From: Clostridia bacterium
Lineage (GTDB): Bacteria > Bacillota > Clostridia > Oscillospirales > Acutalibacteraceae
DNA length: 64,000 bases
Assembly (NCBI GenBank): GCA_017398425.1
Contig: JAFQFZ010000064.1
Location: forward strand, 1 to 64,000
Direction of reading: 5' to 3'
Shown: positions 54,593-63,133 of the stretch, piece after piece
How positions within the stretch are numbered: the stretch's first letter is position 1
Layout: each line of letters starts with the position of its first letter
The notes under the pieces: generated by a model
The model's input: only the letters and a program-made list of their open reading frames with translations
Told to the model about the DNA's origin: nothing
The model's database searches: none
Translations under genes and position numbers: made by a program

Positions 54593-54951
54593 TCCTCACT
54601 TGCACATTCTTTTTCTATCCATGCTATCAAGAGATTCACGATCTTTTCCTGTTGCACAGCGGTGAGTTCGACATCTTTCGGAACGTTATACCACTTGTTC
54701 AAACACCCGCGACAGCAACACGCGCAGGCGTGTTGCGCGACAAACACGGGATGTCCGCGCATCGGGGTTTGCTTGCCGTCGTTTTCGATGACCGCCGGTG
54801 CCAGCCGCGTGCGCACAAACTCAGCGGCGTGGGCGCGGACGGTGTCGATGCCTTTGTCGGTGATGTAGCGTTTATCCCGATCGCTCAGATGAAACCGCGC
54901 GCGAAATGCCGAACGCGCCAGTCGCTGAAACGTTTCTTCGATCGTCGGCAT
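54568..54951 (-). CDS. DUF4186 family protein with chimeric C-terminus
   Basis: A 127-residue protein with RLARSAFRARFHLSDRDKRYI, KQTPMRGHPVFVAQHACACCC and RGCLNKWYNVPKD, the pattern of DUF4186. The Cys/His set suggests metal binding; the function is unknown. The last 12 or so residues are encoded by the alcohol dehydrogenase remnant in a shifted frame, so the native C-terminus has been replaced. The start at 54951 follows AGAAGGTGACTTC, a moderate RBS. Confidence 0.8.
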   Translation of the reverse strand: MPTIEETFQRLARSAFRARFHLSDRDKRYITDKGIDTVRAHAAEFVRTRLAPAVIENDGKQTPMRGHPVFVAQHACACCCRGCLNKWYNVPKDVELTAVQQEKIVNLLIAWIEKECASEEYLSASQD

Positions 54952-54965
54952 GAAGTCACCTTCTC

Positions 54966-55922
54966 TTAAAACTTAACATAAAACATCAACTTGCTGTTAT
55001 ATTCTTTTTGCGCCAATTTTTCCACAGATACGTTCGCTTTTCCGCTGAATATTTTCCCGACCACACCATCAATGGCACACGCTACAGATTGCGACATGGT
55101 CGTCACCGTGCTTCCGAACACCTCTACTGTGATCTCTTTTACGGCACGTTTCCCGGAACAACATGTATCCACCAAATGAAGAATACCATCGTCGTGCGCA
55201 AACCACTTCAACGTCGGATGCTGAGGCGAACGAAACCATTTAAACTTCGCTTCCACGCGCCCGTTTTGCATACGGCTGTTCGCATTGACACTTCCGTACT
55301 CCATCGCTCCACCGTAGTTTTCTGCAGCTTTTCCACGAGCCCCTTTTTTACTGATCTCCGCATCGACTGCAATTTGGTTCGATACAAGATTTCCGGAGGA
55401 TTCTACCATCTCGATCAAACAACTTCTCGCGCCCAAGCACTCCGCTATATGTTGCAGTTCATCCACTTTTTCTTTCAGGGTTCGACTGAATATGCAATCC
55501 GCTTGAATGAAACGGTTGCGATCGAAACGATCTACGTAATACACCGCATTGCAAATCGGCGCAGGAATGAATTGGATGCCGCTGAACTCGACCGCCTCAT
55601 CATAAAGGCACAGCACCTCTTCGCCCGAATCCTTATCAAGCCACCCGATTGCGCCCTCACACACATCAATATCACGGCGAACCGCATCATCCACAATGGC
55701 GATAATATTCGGAATATGGAAGGATTCGCTTTGGTATTGTTCGGGAAACAAGGGATTGTATTTCTTCAATCGGCGTTCTTGACTGTCCGCTTTGGATTTT
55801 TCCACCAACGCTTCCACACCGGCTTTCGTACTCGCACCCACTTTCTTTCCCAATTCTTTGGCACCACGCATCAACCCGGAAACCGCCTGTGCACCCTTAC
55901 TTTTATCAAATTCCATTTTCAT
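54966..55922 (-). CDS. Hypothetical protein
   Basis: I do not recognise this 318-residue protein. The N-terminal 60 residues are helical and Lys/Gly-rich (LMRGAKELGKKVGASTKAG); the rest is a mixed fold with a Cys pair (DTCCSGKRAVKEI). It has no signal peptide or membrane segment. The start at 55922 follows GAGGGTACGAAT. It might be linked with the neighbouring deformylase, 62 bases upstream on the same strand, but no functional tie is visible. Confidence 0.6.
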   Translation of the reverse strand: MKMEFDKSKGAQAVSGLMRGAKELGKKVGASTKAGVEALVEKSKADSQERRLKKYNPLFPEQYQSESFHIPNIIAIVDDAVRRDIDVCEGAIGWLDKDSGEEVLCLYDEAVEFSGIQFIPAPICNAVYYVDRFDRNRFIQADCIFSRTLKEKVDELQHIAECLGARSCLIEMVESSGNLVSNQIAVDAEISKKGARGKAAENYGGAMEYGSVNANSRMQNGRVEAKFKWFRSPQHPTLKWFAHDDGILHLVDTCCSGKRAVKEITVEVFGSTVTTMSQSVACAIDGVVGKIFSGKANVSVEKLAQKEYNSKLMFYVKF

Positions 55923-55984
55923 ATTCGTACCCTCACAATCACAATATACGATCGTTGCCTTTGGAGAATTTGCATGAGTTTTTC

Positions 55985-56401
55985 TTAAATCAGCACGCCG
56001 TTGCAATGATCAATCTCGTGCTGAATGATTTGCGCTGTGAAACCTGTGAACGTTTTGATGCGCGTTTGCAGTTCGGGCGTTTGCCACTGCACCTTGATCG
56101 TGCGATACCGCTTGCAGGGACGCGGGTCGCCGAGAAGCGACAAGCACCCCTCCGTCGTGTCGTAGGCTTCGGCTTTTTTAAGGATCACGGGATTCCACAT
56201 CACATGAACCGCGCCGCGCTCATCCGTGAACGCGATGATCCGCTTGCGCACCCCGATCATATTCGCCGCCATGCCGACGCAGTCGTCCTTGTGCGCTTGC
56301 AAAGTCTCGAGCAGATCGTCCGAAACCGCGCGGTCGGCGGCGGTCGCCTCTTCGGATTTGGTCGCCAAAAACAGCGGATCGTGCATCAATTCCCGAATCA
56401 T
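55985..56401 (-). CDS. def: Peptide deformylase, short clostridial type
   Basis: Metal hydrolase of 138 residues removing N-formyl groups. Motif 2 EGCLSLL (metal Cys) and motif 3 QHEIDHCNG (HExxH) are intact. Motif 1 reads CVGMAANMIGV: the usual Gln of GxGxAAxQ is Met, as I recall for a subgroup of short clostridial deformylases. The length is below that of the standard enzyme (about 150-190). It may be a second deformylase. It starts at ATG with a weak GGAGCATGCCGT RBS. Confidence 0.85.
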   Translation of the reverse strand: MIRELMHDPLFLATKSEEATAADRAVSDDLLETLQAHKDDCVGMAANMIGVRKRIIAFTDERGAVHVMWNPVILKKAEAYDTTEGCLSLLGDPRPCKRYRTIKVQWQTPELQTRIKTFTGFTAQIIQHEIDHCNGVLI

Positions 56402-56467
56402 ACGGCATGCTCCTTATCGTTTGGAAGATACTGTTAGTATAGCACAGCGTGTCCGCGTTTGCAAGAA

Positions 56468-56499
56468 CGAGGCAGGGGAACTCTCCCCTGCCTCGTTTG
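56468..56499 (-). terminator. Terminator of the VWA gene
   Basis: GAGGCAGGGGA and TCCCCTGCCTC form an 11-bp stem just below the VWA stop codon. Confidence 0.78.
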
Positions 56500-56500
56500 T

Positions 56501-57145
56501 TCAGCGTCGATTTTTGAAATCGGCGGCGATGTCGGCACTCCAGTCGGCGGCCAACGGCGCACACGCGCGCACCGCACACACCGCCTCGGACACCGTGTCG
56601 TACAACACCCGTGTACCGCGCTCATCCGCGTGATAATTGACCGCGCGGTCGCGACCGATGCCGTAATGCGCCGCTGTTTCGACGGCATCGATGTTCGCGC
56701 CGATGAACAAAAACTCCCAACCGCGCTCACTCTTTTGCCGTTCGATGAGCGTTTTGACCTGCTCGCTTGTGTAGCGGCGGCTCGCATTTTCCATACCATC
56801 GGTGGTGATGACGAACAGCGTGTGCGCGGGCACATCCTCGGGGCGGGCGTACTTGTGGATGTTTTCGATGTGACGCACCGCATCACCGAGGGCATCGATG
56901 AGCGCTGTGCTGCCGCGCACCGTATAATCGTGCGCGGTCATGAGCGGTACATCCGCCACCGGCACGCGGTCGTGAAGCACCGTGCTTTCGTAGTCGAAGA
57001 GGATGGTCGAGACATAGCATGCGCCCTCTTCCTTTCGCTGTTTGTCGATCATCGCGTTGAAACCGCCGATGGTGTCCGACTCCAATCCCGCCATCGAACC
57101 GCTTCGATCCAGAATGAAGACCAATTCCGTTGTGTTGTTTTTCAT
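56501..57145 (-). CDS. VWA domain protein
   Basis: A single von Willebrand A domain of 214 residues, cytosolic. The MIDAS site is complete: ILDRSGSMAG, the Thr in RGSTALIDAL and the Asp in ITTDGMENAS. Such proteins bind a partner through a metal ion; the partner is not known. The start at 57145 follows GGGAGGATTTTATT. This RBS lies in the 3' arm of a long hairpin. Confidence 0.85.
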   Translation of the reverse strand: MKNNTTELVFILDRSGSMAGLESDTIGGFNAMIDKQRKEEGACYVSTILFDYESTVLHDRVPVADVPLMTAHDYTVRGSTALIDALGDAVRHIENIHKYARPEDVPAHTLFVITTDGMENASRRYTSEQVKTLIERQKSERGWEFLFIGANIDAVETAAHYGIGRDRAVNYHADERGTRVLYDTVSEAVCAVRACAPLAADWSADIAADFKNRR

Positions 57146-57153
57146 AATAAAAT

Positions 57154-57200
57154 CCTCCCGTTTGTTTTGGTATCTTGATTCTACCAAAGAAAACGGGAGG
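57154..57200 (-). promoter_or_regulatory. Long hairpin covering the RBS of the VWA gene
   Basis: On the minus strand CCTCCCGTTTTCTTTGGTA and TACCAAAACAAACGGGAGG form a stem of 19 positions with one mismatch and one G-U pair and a 9-base loop. The second arm contains the GGGAGG ribosome binding site. The gap 57201-57225 has a further small hairpin (GTCGCTT/AAGCGAC). Confidence 0.65.
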
Positions 57201-57225
57201 TATGGTCGCTTCGCAAGCGACAAAT

Positions 57226-57579
57226 TTACACGAGCACCTTCGCCCAGTCCGCTTCCTTGAAGCCGATGAGCACCGCGTCGTCGCCGACCAGAATCGGGCG
57301 CTTGACAAGCATACCGTCGGTCGCAAGGAGCGAGAGCATCTCTTCCTCGGTCATCGCGGGGAGCTTTGTTTTCAGCTCCATCGATTTATAAAGCAGTCCG
57401 CTCGTGTTGAAAAACTTCTTGAGCGGCAATCCGCTTTGTTGATACCATGCCGCCAGCTCGTCCGCTGTGGGGTTGTCGAGCTTGATGTCGCGCAGGTCGT
57501 AAGCGATGCCTTTCGCATCGAGCCACGCTTTGGCTTTTTGACAGGTGGTGCATTTCGGATAACAGATAAAGTGTACCAT
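57226..57579 (-). CDS. ArsC/Spx-family protein
   Basis: A 117-residue thioredoxin-fold protein. YPKCTTCQKAKAWLDAKG carries the CxxC of Spx-like proteins; the C-terminal half has RPILVGDDAVLIGFKEADW, typical of ArsC/Spx family. It is probably a redox-responsive regulator or an arsenate-reductase-like enzyme; which one cannot be told. The start was set at 57579 because the upstream GTG is too close to GGGAG. It follows the gene at 57585 by 5 bases. Confidence 0.88.
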   Translation of the reverse strand: MVHFICYPKCTTCQKAKAWLDAKGIAYDLRDIKLDNPTADELAAWYQQSGLPLKKFFNTSGLLYKSMELKTKLPAMTEEEMLSLLATDGMLVKRPILVGDDAVLIGFKEADWAKVLV

Positions 57580-57584
57580 ACGTT

Positions 57585-58136
57585 TCACGCTCCCAATAAG
57601 CTTTGATCAAAGGCGTACAGCGCCTCGTTGATCTCGGTGATATTGTACCGCCCATGGCGGATGAAATACTCGATGATGATGTCGAACTTTTGACTGTGCG
57701 ACAGCGCAAACCCCGCTTTTTTGAGGAGTTCTTCCGTTTCGGAGAACGGAAGCTCCAGCGCGACCGCAAACGCCACCGCTGTTTGTTTGCTCGGGCGATA
57801 GTGCACGTCGCTGCGGATCTTTGAGAACAGTTTGCGGTCGACGTGCGCTTTTTTGTAGCACGCGGCATCGGTCATGCCCTTTTCGTCGATCTTGCGCAGT
57901 AACATCTGCGAAAAGCTCTCGTCGACGGAGCGAAGCTGTGCGTCGAGTTCATCACTCACGATCGGCGGGCAACCGGCAACGGCAAAAGCGGTCGGCGCCA
58001 TCGTCGGCATCGGCATCGTCGGCTCGCTTGCACAACAGCACCGTTCTTCCATGCCGACATCGCTGAGGTGACGGTCGAGGTAGGCGGCGATGTCCGCCAA
58101 GAGTGCGTTGTCGAGTTTGTGCCGTTTTCTAAACAT
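57585..58136 (-). CDS. Conserved protein with helix-turn-helix-like domain
   Basis: A 183-residue protein. The N-terminal third is variable and Cys/Pro/Met-rich ([12 protein letters not shown]). The rest has a lambda-repressor-like pattern ([46 protein letters not shown]) and the end [21 protein letters not shown] recall similar proteins in related gut clostridia, with no known function. ATG at 58136 follows AAAGGGGGAACTACG. It is in a string of small minus-strand genes. Confidence 0.7.
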   Translation of the reverse strand: MFRKRHKLDNALLADIAAYLDRHLSDVGMEERCCCASEPTMPMPTMAPTAFAVAGCPPIVSDELDAQLRSVDESFSQMLLRKIDEKGMTDAACYKKAHVDRKLFSKIRSDVHYRPSKQTAVAFAVALELPFSETEELLKKAGFALSHSQKFDIIIEYFIRHGRYNITEINEALYAFDQSLLGA

Positions 58137-58155
58137 CGTAGTTCCCCCTTTGTCG

Positions 58156-58620
58156 TCAATCCATGTGCAGGGCGTCGCCCTCGAGACGGAAGGTCGTCCA
58201 TTCTTCAAGCGCCTCCGCGCCGAGCGATTTGTAAAACGCGACGGACGGCGCGTTCCAGTCAAGACAGCTCCAGTCGAGCCGTCCGCATCCGCGTTCCACC
58301 GCGAGGCGCGCCAGTTCTTTGATAAGCGCTTTACCGTGTCCGCGACCGCGGTAGGCGGGTTTGACAAAGAGATCCTCAAGATAGATCCCCGCGCGTCCGA
58401 GGAAGGTCGAGAAATTGTGGAAGAACAGCGCAAAGCCGACCTCGCGTCCCTCGTCCAGAGCGAAGAGGACTTCTGCTTTTTGCTTTTCGAAGATCCACTC
58501 GCGAAGCAACGCTTCGTCCGCGACGACCCGATCCGCCATCTTCTCATAGGCGGCAAGCTCTTTGATAAATTCCAAAATCAGCGCGGCATCCTCTGCCGTC
58601 GCCAAACGAAACTGCGTCAT
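58156..58620 (-). CDS. GNAT family N-acetyltransferase
   Basis: A 154-residue acetyltransferase. The acetyl-CoA binding motif is [19 protein letters not shown], and the C-terminal part [21 protein letters not shown] fits diamine/aminoacyl-type GNATs. The substrate is unknown. ATG at 58620 follows GAGGTGATGGCAC. It lies between hsdR and the conserved protein gene on the same strand. Confidence 0.9.
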   Translation of the reverse strand: MTQFRLATAEDAALILEFIKELAAYEKMADRVVADEALLREWIFEKQKAEVLFALDEGREVGFALFFHNFSTFLGRAGIYLEDLFVKPAYRGRGHGKALIKELARLAVERGCGRLDWSCLDWNAPSVAFYKSLGAEALEEWTTFRLEGDALHMD

Positions 58621-58656
58621 GTGCCATCACCTCATGTGTTCCATTTCTTTTGCTGT

Positions 58657-61600
58657 TTATGCCGCAGGATAGGTTTGATATACGTACTCATAGATTTGTT
58701 GCCTGTAATTTGCAACAGCAACATCGTCATAACTCTCCGGCAAATCCGCCCACAAAATATCGCGAATCAGTACGCTCACGATGGACCGAGTTTCTTCTTT
58801 ATCACGCCAATGATCGAGTTCGTGAATACGTGCTTTCACTTTTGCAAGCAACAACTGTGCCAGTTTTTTCACACGCTTGATATCTTCCTTCGAAAGCGCT
58901 TCGTTGCCACGCACAAGCAAATCGAACATTGTCAGTTCTTCGTCATTTTCGAAGCCTTCACGGACATACCGCTTTTGCTCCTCATCCAGTTCACTGACGA
59001 GTTTCATCAGGTTTTCAAAGATAATCGCAATTTCATCTTTCTTGTTGTCCTGATTATACTCGGCAACGATATTTTGATACCGCTCATAATAATCAATGCG
59101 CAGCGGATTATCACGAAGCATCTTCGCAAGACGTTCCTCCACCAGCTGTTGCAAATCCTTGAGCATCAAATTCTTGTTCTTTGCCCGCTCAAATTCTTTG
59201 CGCAAACGGTCAAAATCAATCTTGCTGATATCAAATGTTTTGCTGTCTTTGGAACCCGAAGAAGGCATCACCGTCACATACTCACTGACAATCTCATTGA
59301 TCTGTGCCATCAATGCCGAGTTGTCAGCATGTTTGCGTTTTGTCTGCAACTGATCATAAATCTCACTGATCACGTTCTTATAGCGATGCGTTTCGTCGGA
59401 TACTTCGCCCTTTTCGATGTACTTAAACATACGGAACAATTCGCGCGCCTGAATCTCAAAACGCTTCTTGATTTCCGCTGTCGCACACATAGCGTTAGCA
59501 CCGGCCTGAATGCGTGCAAGCTTCTCAAACCCATCGGCTTCCAGCACGGAGGATAAATCGAAATCTTGCTCAGCCATATACGTACGGATTGCTTGGATCG
59601 TATCCAATATTTTCGCGATCAACTCGGTTTTATCGGGTGCAGGATCGCCGCCGCGACCGCCCGATCCGCCTGCCGTATAATCCGCAAGCGCTTCACGGAG
59701 GGCTTTCACGACACCGATGTAGTCCACAATCAAGCCGTTGCTTTTGCCGTCGCATACACGATTGGCACGGGCGATGGTTTGCATCAAAGTATGCGCTTTC
59801 AGCGGCTTGTCCAAATAGATCGTCGCAAGCGATTTAACATCAAATCCCGTCAACCACATGGCGCACACAAACACGATGCAGAACGGATGATTGGGATTTT
59901 TGAAATCTTTGTCCATCTCCCGCTTTTCCATTTTCTCGCGATGCGGTGTGATGTCAAGACCCCAGTTTTTAAACATCTGAATCTCGTTTTGTTCCTGACT
60001 GATGATAACCGCCATTTCGGTTTCTTTCATCCAGTCGATCTTGCGTTGCAGTTCTTGTGCTTCCTGTTGTGTGGCGGTTTTCAATTCTTTTTCAAGCGCC
60101 TCAATTTTCTGCGCCCAATATACCTGCGCCATATTGTACATCCGCACACAGGTCACTTTATTCAGGCACACAAACATCGCCTTGCCTGTTGTCCAGATTT
60201 CCGAATAATGTTCCACAAAATCTTTGGCGATCGTGTCGAGGCGAGGCTCGGATGTGAGGATATGTATATCTTTCGCCAACTCCAGTTCAAGTTTCGCTTG
60301 TTCATGCACATCGAGATCGGCCGCTTCCACAGCATTCAATAGCGCATCGTTGATCTCGGGGTTGGTGATTTCGAGCATATCGCTGCGGTTTTCGTAATAC
60401 AGCGGCACCGTTGCGCCGTCATCCACCGCACGCTTGAAGTCATAAATCGACACATAACTACCGAAGGTGCGCTCGGTGATATTGTCATACTTAAAAAGCG
60501 GCGTGCCGGTAAAACCGATACGCGAAGCGGTCGGGAGCAAACGACACATATTATCAGCAAAGATACCGTTTTGCGAACGGTGCGCCTCATCGGACAAAAT
60601 GACAATATCATGAGCGGGTGTGATGGGAGTCACCGCAGGATCGTTGAATTTCTGAATCAGCGTGAAAATGAAACTGGGGTTGCCTTGCAACATCTCAATC
60701 AGTTGATGTCCGCTCGACGGCATATATTGTCGTGCTTTGCCCGACAGGCAACCGCACGCTTCAAATGTATCGCTGATCTGCTTGTTGAGTTCCTCGCGGT
60801 CGGTCAGGATCACAAAGGTGGGACTGCCCTCAAATTGACGGCGAATCTTTTGGGCGAGAAACACCATCGAGTAACTCTTGCCGCTGCCTTGCGTGTGCCA
60901 GAACACGCCGAGCTTGCCGTCTTTGAGTTTGCGGGCTTTGTAGGATTCTACCGCTTCGTTCACACCGAGATATTGATGGTTGCGTGCAAAGATTTTGGCA
61001 CACCGTCCACCCGAATGATCAAAGAGAATGAAGTTTTCGAACAAATCCATAAAATTGCGCTTGTCACAAATACCGAGAAGCATGGTTTCCAGATCAACCG
61101 CGCCGACTTCATCCTCTTTCAGTCGTTTCCATTCATGGAAGAATTCATATTTCGAACCCATCGTGCCGACCTTGGCTTCCAATCCGTTGGAAAGCATTAG
61201 GAACGCATTGAAATGGAACAACTGCGGAATGGTATCCAGATAGTCGGTGTAATTGCAGTCGTAAGCATCTTTCACGTCCACGCTTTGCTTCTTGAGTTCC
61301 ACAAAGAGGAGCGGAATACCGTTGACAAAACCCACGATATCCGTGCGACGGCGATAGAGTTCGCCCTTGATCTTCATTTCTTTGACTGCCAAAAAGTGGT
61401 TTTTCTCGGGCTGAGCAAAATTGAACACCGCCGCATAGCGTGTTTCAATTTTGCCGTCGTGGTTTTTGATTTGGACGGGGATGCCGTCACGGAGCAGGGA
61501 GTATTTTTCTTCGTTGATCTGCATGAGAGTTGTCGAGGCAGTATAGGCGCAAAGGGTCTTGACGGCGGCATCGCAGTACTCTGCCGTCATCCAGTCGTTA

Positions 61601-61788
61601 TTGGCAAACAGTGCTTCACGCAGATAGCGTGTCAGAACAATCTCTTTATAAGACGTTCTGCCGAGTGTGCCGTGTTCGCCCAAGATCTCTTTGTCATAGG
61701 CAAACACCACATTCCACCCGAGCTTGTCCCGTAGCACATCGCCGGCACTGTTTTGCACCAATATATTCTCGGAAAACTCCCAACTCAT
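58657..61788 (-). CDS. hsdR: Type I restriction enzyme, R subunit
   Basis: Translocating endonuclease subunit of 1043 residues. The N-terminal PD-(D/E)xK nuclease has TDIVGFVNGIPLLFVELKKQ (about 145-165). The helicase core has TQGSGKSYSM (Walker A, near 300), LSDEAHRSQ (DEAH, near 400) and GFTGTPLF. A helical C-terminal region binds the modification complex. ATG at 61788 follows AAGGAGGTCGCCCT. It is immediately downstream of the KAP NTPase gene, whose end overlaps its RBS. hsdS is 2 kb upstream and hsdM lies outside the window. Confidence 0.96.
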   Translation of the reverse strand: MSWEFSENILVQNSAGDVLRDKLGWNVVFAYDKEILGEHGTLGRTSYKEIVLTRYLREALFANNDWMTAEYCDAAVKTLCAYTASTTLMQINEEKYSLLRDGIPVQIKNHDGKIETRYAAVFNFAQPEKNHFLAVKEMKIKGELYRRRTDIVGFVNGIPLLFVELKKQSVDVKDAYDCNYTDYLDTIPQLFHFNAFLMLSNGLEAKVGTMGSKYEFFHEWKRLKEDEVGAVDLETMLLGICDKRNFMDLFENFILFDHSGGRCAKIFARNHQYLGVNEAVESYKARKLKDGKLGVFWHTQGSGKSYSMVFLAQKIRRQFEGSPTFVILTDREELNKQISDTFEACGCLSGKARQYMPSSGHQLIEMLQGNPSFIFTLIQKFNDPAVTPITPAHDIVILSDEAHRSQNGIFADNMCRLLPTASRIGFTGTPLFKYDNITERTFGSYVSIYDFKRAVDDGATVPLYYENRSDMLEITNPEINDALLNAVEAADLDVHEQAKLELELAKDIHILTSEPRLDTIAKDFVEHYSEIWTTGKAMFVCLNKVTCVRMYNMAQVYWAQKIEALEKELKTATQQEAQELQRKIDWMKETEMAVIISQEQNEIQMFKNWGLDITPHREKMEKREMDKDFKNPNHPFCIVFVCAMWLTGFDVKSLATIYLDKPLKAHTLMQTIARANRVCDGKSNGLIVDYIGVVKALREALADYTAGGSGGRGGDPAPDKTELIAKILDTIQAIRTYMAEQDFDLSSVLEADGFEKLARIQAGANAMCATAEIKKRFEIQARELFRMFKYIEKGEVSDETHRYKNVISEIYDQLQTKRKHADNSALMAQINEIVSEYVTVMPSSGSKDSKTFDISKIDFDRLRKEFERAKNKNLMLKDLQQLVEERLAKMLRDNPLRIDYYERYQNIVAEYNQDNKKDEIAIIFENLMKLVSELDEEQKRYVREGFENDEELTMFDLLVRGNEALSKEDIKRVKKLAQLLLAKVKARIHELDHWRDKEETRSIVSVLIRDILWADLPESYDDVAVANYRQQIYEYVYQTYPAA

Positions 61789-61800
61789 AGGGCGACCTCC

Positions 61801-62046
61801 TTATTGGATAACATTCAATAAACGAACATATTTCTCGCTATATTCGAAAAGCGAAAATGAATTGTACGGATCTCTATAATCAATAGAATCGTGATATTGA
61901 AGTACATGCCTGTAGCACGCCAAAATCGCACCCCATATATCTAACATCTTTACCGAGGTGGTGATTCGACCATCATTATCTCGTCCGACACAATAATATA
62001 TGCTTTTATCACCTTGCGACACAATTTTTTGATTTAAATACATCAC
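61801..62046 (-). CDS. Frame-shifted C-terminal part of the KAP NTPase gene
   Basis: An 81-residue frame that overlaps the end of the KAP gene in another frame. Joined at the A6 run (minus strand, 62030-62025) with one base removed, it continues as FKSKIVSQGDKSIYYC and adds about 75 residues, ending right at the hsdR RBS. On its own it lacks an RBS, so it is better seen as the tail of the KAP protein than a separate gene. Confidence 0.6.
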   Translation of the reverse strand: MMYLNQKIVSQGDKSIYYCVGRDNDGRITTSVKMLDIWGAILACYRHVLQYHDSIDYRDPYNSFSLFEYSEKYVRLLNVIQ

Positions 62047-63118
62047 GGATGTTAAATGACGGTTGTATCGCAGATAAATCTACACCCCAATGTTTCATCA
62101 CAGCAAACACAATTTCAAGGCACATAACCGAATAATCACTTTTAGTATCTGTTTTATTTAACAACTGGTGCCGAAGATTACATTTATCAATGATTTTTAT
62201 ACAAGTACGAATGTCCAGCCCTCTAAAGACATTTTCAGTAAAATAATCCACATCACCTTCAATTGTCTTCTCACATAAATAATCGAAATTATCCATATAA
62301 TACTGAAATTTTCTTTTGTACTCCTCGTTTATATCCCCCTCATCCAATTGGATTTCAAAATCAATAAATTTGGAAAGATATTTGTCAACAGGTGTATCCT
62401 GTCCAAAAATTTGTTGTATGGCATGTCCATATTGCTCTTTATCCATTGATATGATCAACTGAACATTCGGAATATCTTCAAACAAATGATGTAGTCTTTC
62501 CAAAATCTTAATAGAATACTCCGGCAAACATCTGTCAAGTTCATCCACAACAAACACTACCGCTTGTTCTTCCGATATTTCACCAATTAACTCTTGCAAA
62601 CTGTTCAACGCTTGTTTGAACGAAAAATACATATCATATTCTTTGCTTTTTTCAAAATCCGCTGCACCGCTATCTACGCCTTCTTTGACAAGATCATAGA
62701 CCGCCTTCATATCCACACCCGTCTTATCTTTAATTATGCCGTTCGCCATAGATAGTAAAGTAGCACCAACGGATTTCAATACTCCAACAATTTTTGCCCT
62801 TGTCTCATCATTGAATATGATTCTTGTTTGTTCGTTGATGATATCGATCATAGCCGCAACAATCGCGATCAACGGTTCTTCATAATAATCGTATTTCCAG
62901 CAATTGTAATGGATGACAAAATACTTATCACATGAATTATTATCCGACTTACATTGACTTAATCGATCTTCAAGCATATCTAAAACAAAGCTTTTCCCGG
63001 AACCCCATGTGCCGTTAATTGCAAAAGACGTTGAGCGTTTGTTTTCGGCGATATGTTCGACCAGATTTACAAGATTGTCCACAAATTCTTCTCTGCTGAG
63101 AATATCAATCTTATCCAA
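62009..63118 (-). CDS. KAP-family P-loop NTPase (frameshifted near the C-terminus)
   Basis: Cytosolic NTPase with Walker A INGTWGSGKSFVLDML (near residue 40), Walker B AVVFVVDELDRCLP (near 190) and the KAP-like LIISMDKEQYGHAI and NVQL strands. KAP NTPases are often found in defence and phage-related loci. The start is probably TTG at 63118, 8 bases after AGGAGG; the GTG at 63127 overlaps that RBS. The frame stops at 62009, but a 5-A instead of 6-A run would give about 438 residues. It sits between a partner gene and hsdR. Confidence 0.8.
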   Translation of the reverse strand: MDKIDILSREEFVDNLVNLVEHIAENKRSTSFAINGTWGSGKSFVLDMLEDRLSQCKSDNNSCDKYFVIHYNCWKYDYYEEPLIAIVAAMIDIINEQTRIIFNDETRAKIVGVLKSVGATLLSMANGIIKDKTGVDMKAVYDLVKEGVDSGAADFEKSKEYDMYFSFKQALNSLQELIGEISEEQAVVFVVDELDRCLPEYSIKILERLHHLFEDIPNVQLIISMDKEQYGHAIQQIFGQDTPVDKYLSKFIDFEIQLDEGDINEEYKRKFQYYMDNFDYLCEKTIEGDVDYFTENVFRGLDIRTCIKIIDKCNLRHQLLNKTDTKSDYSVMCLEIVFAVMKHWGVDLSAIQPSFNIRDVFKSKNCVAR

Positions 63119-63133
63119 TGATTTCACCTCCTT

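Noticed and set aside
55985..56401. The deformylase as a pseudogene because of Met in motif 1
   Set aside because: The metal-binding EGCLS and HExxH motifs are intact, and this variation fits a known short clostridial subgroup as far as I recall.
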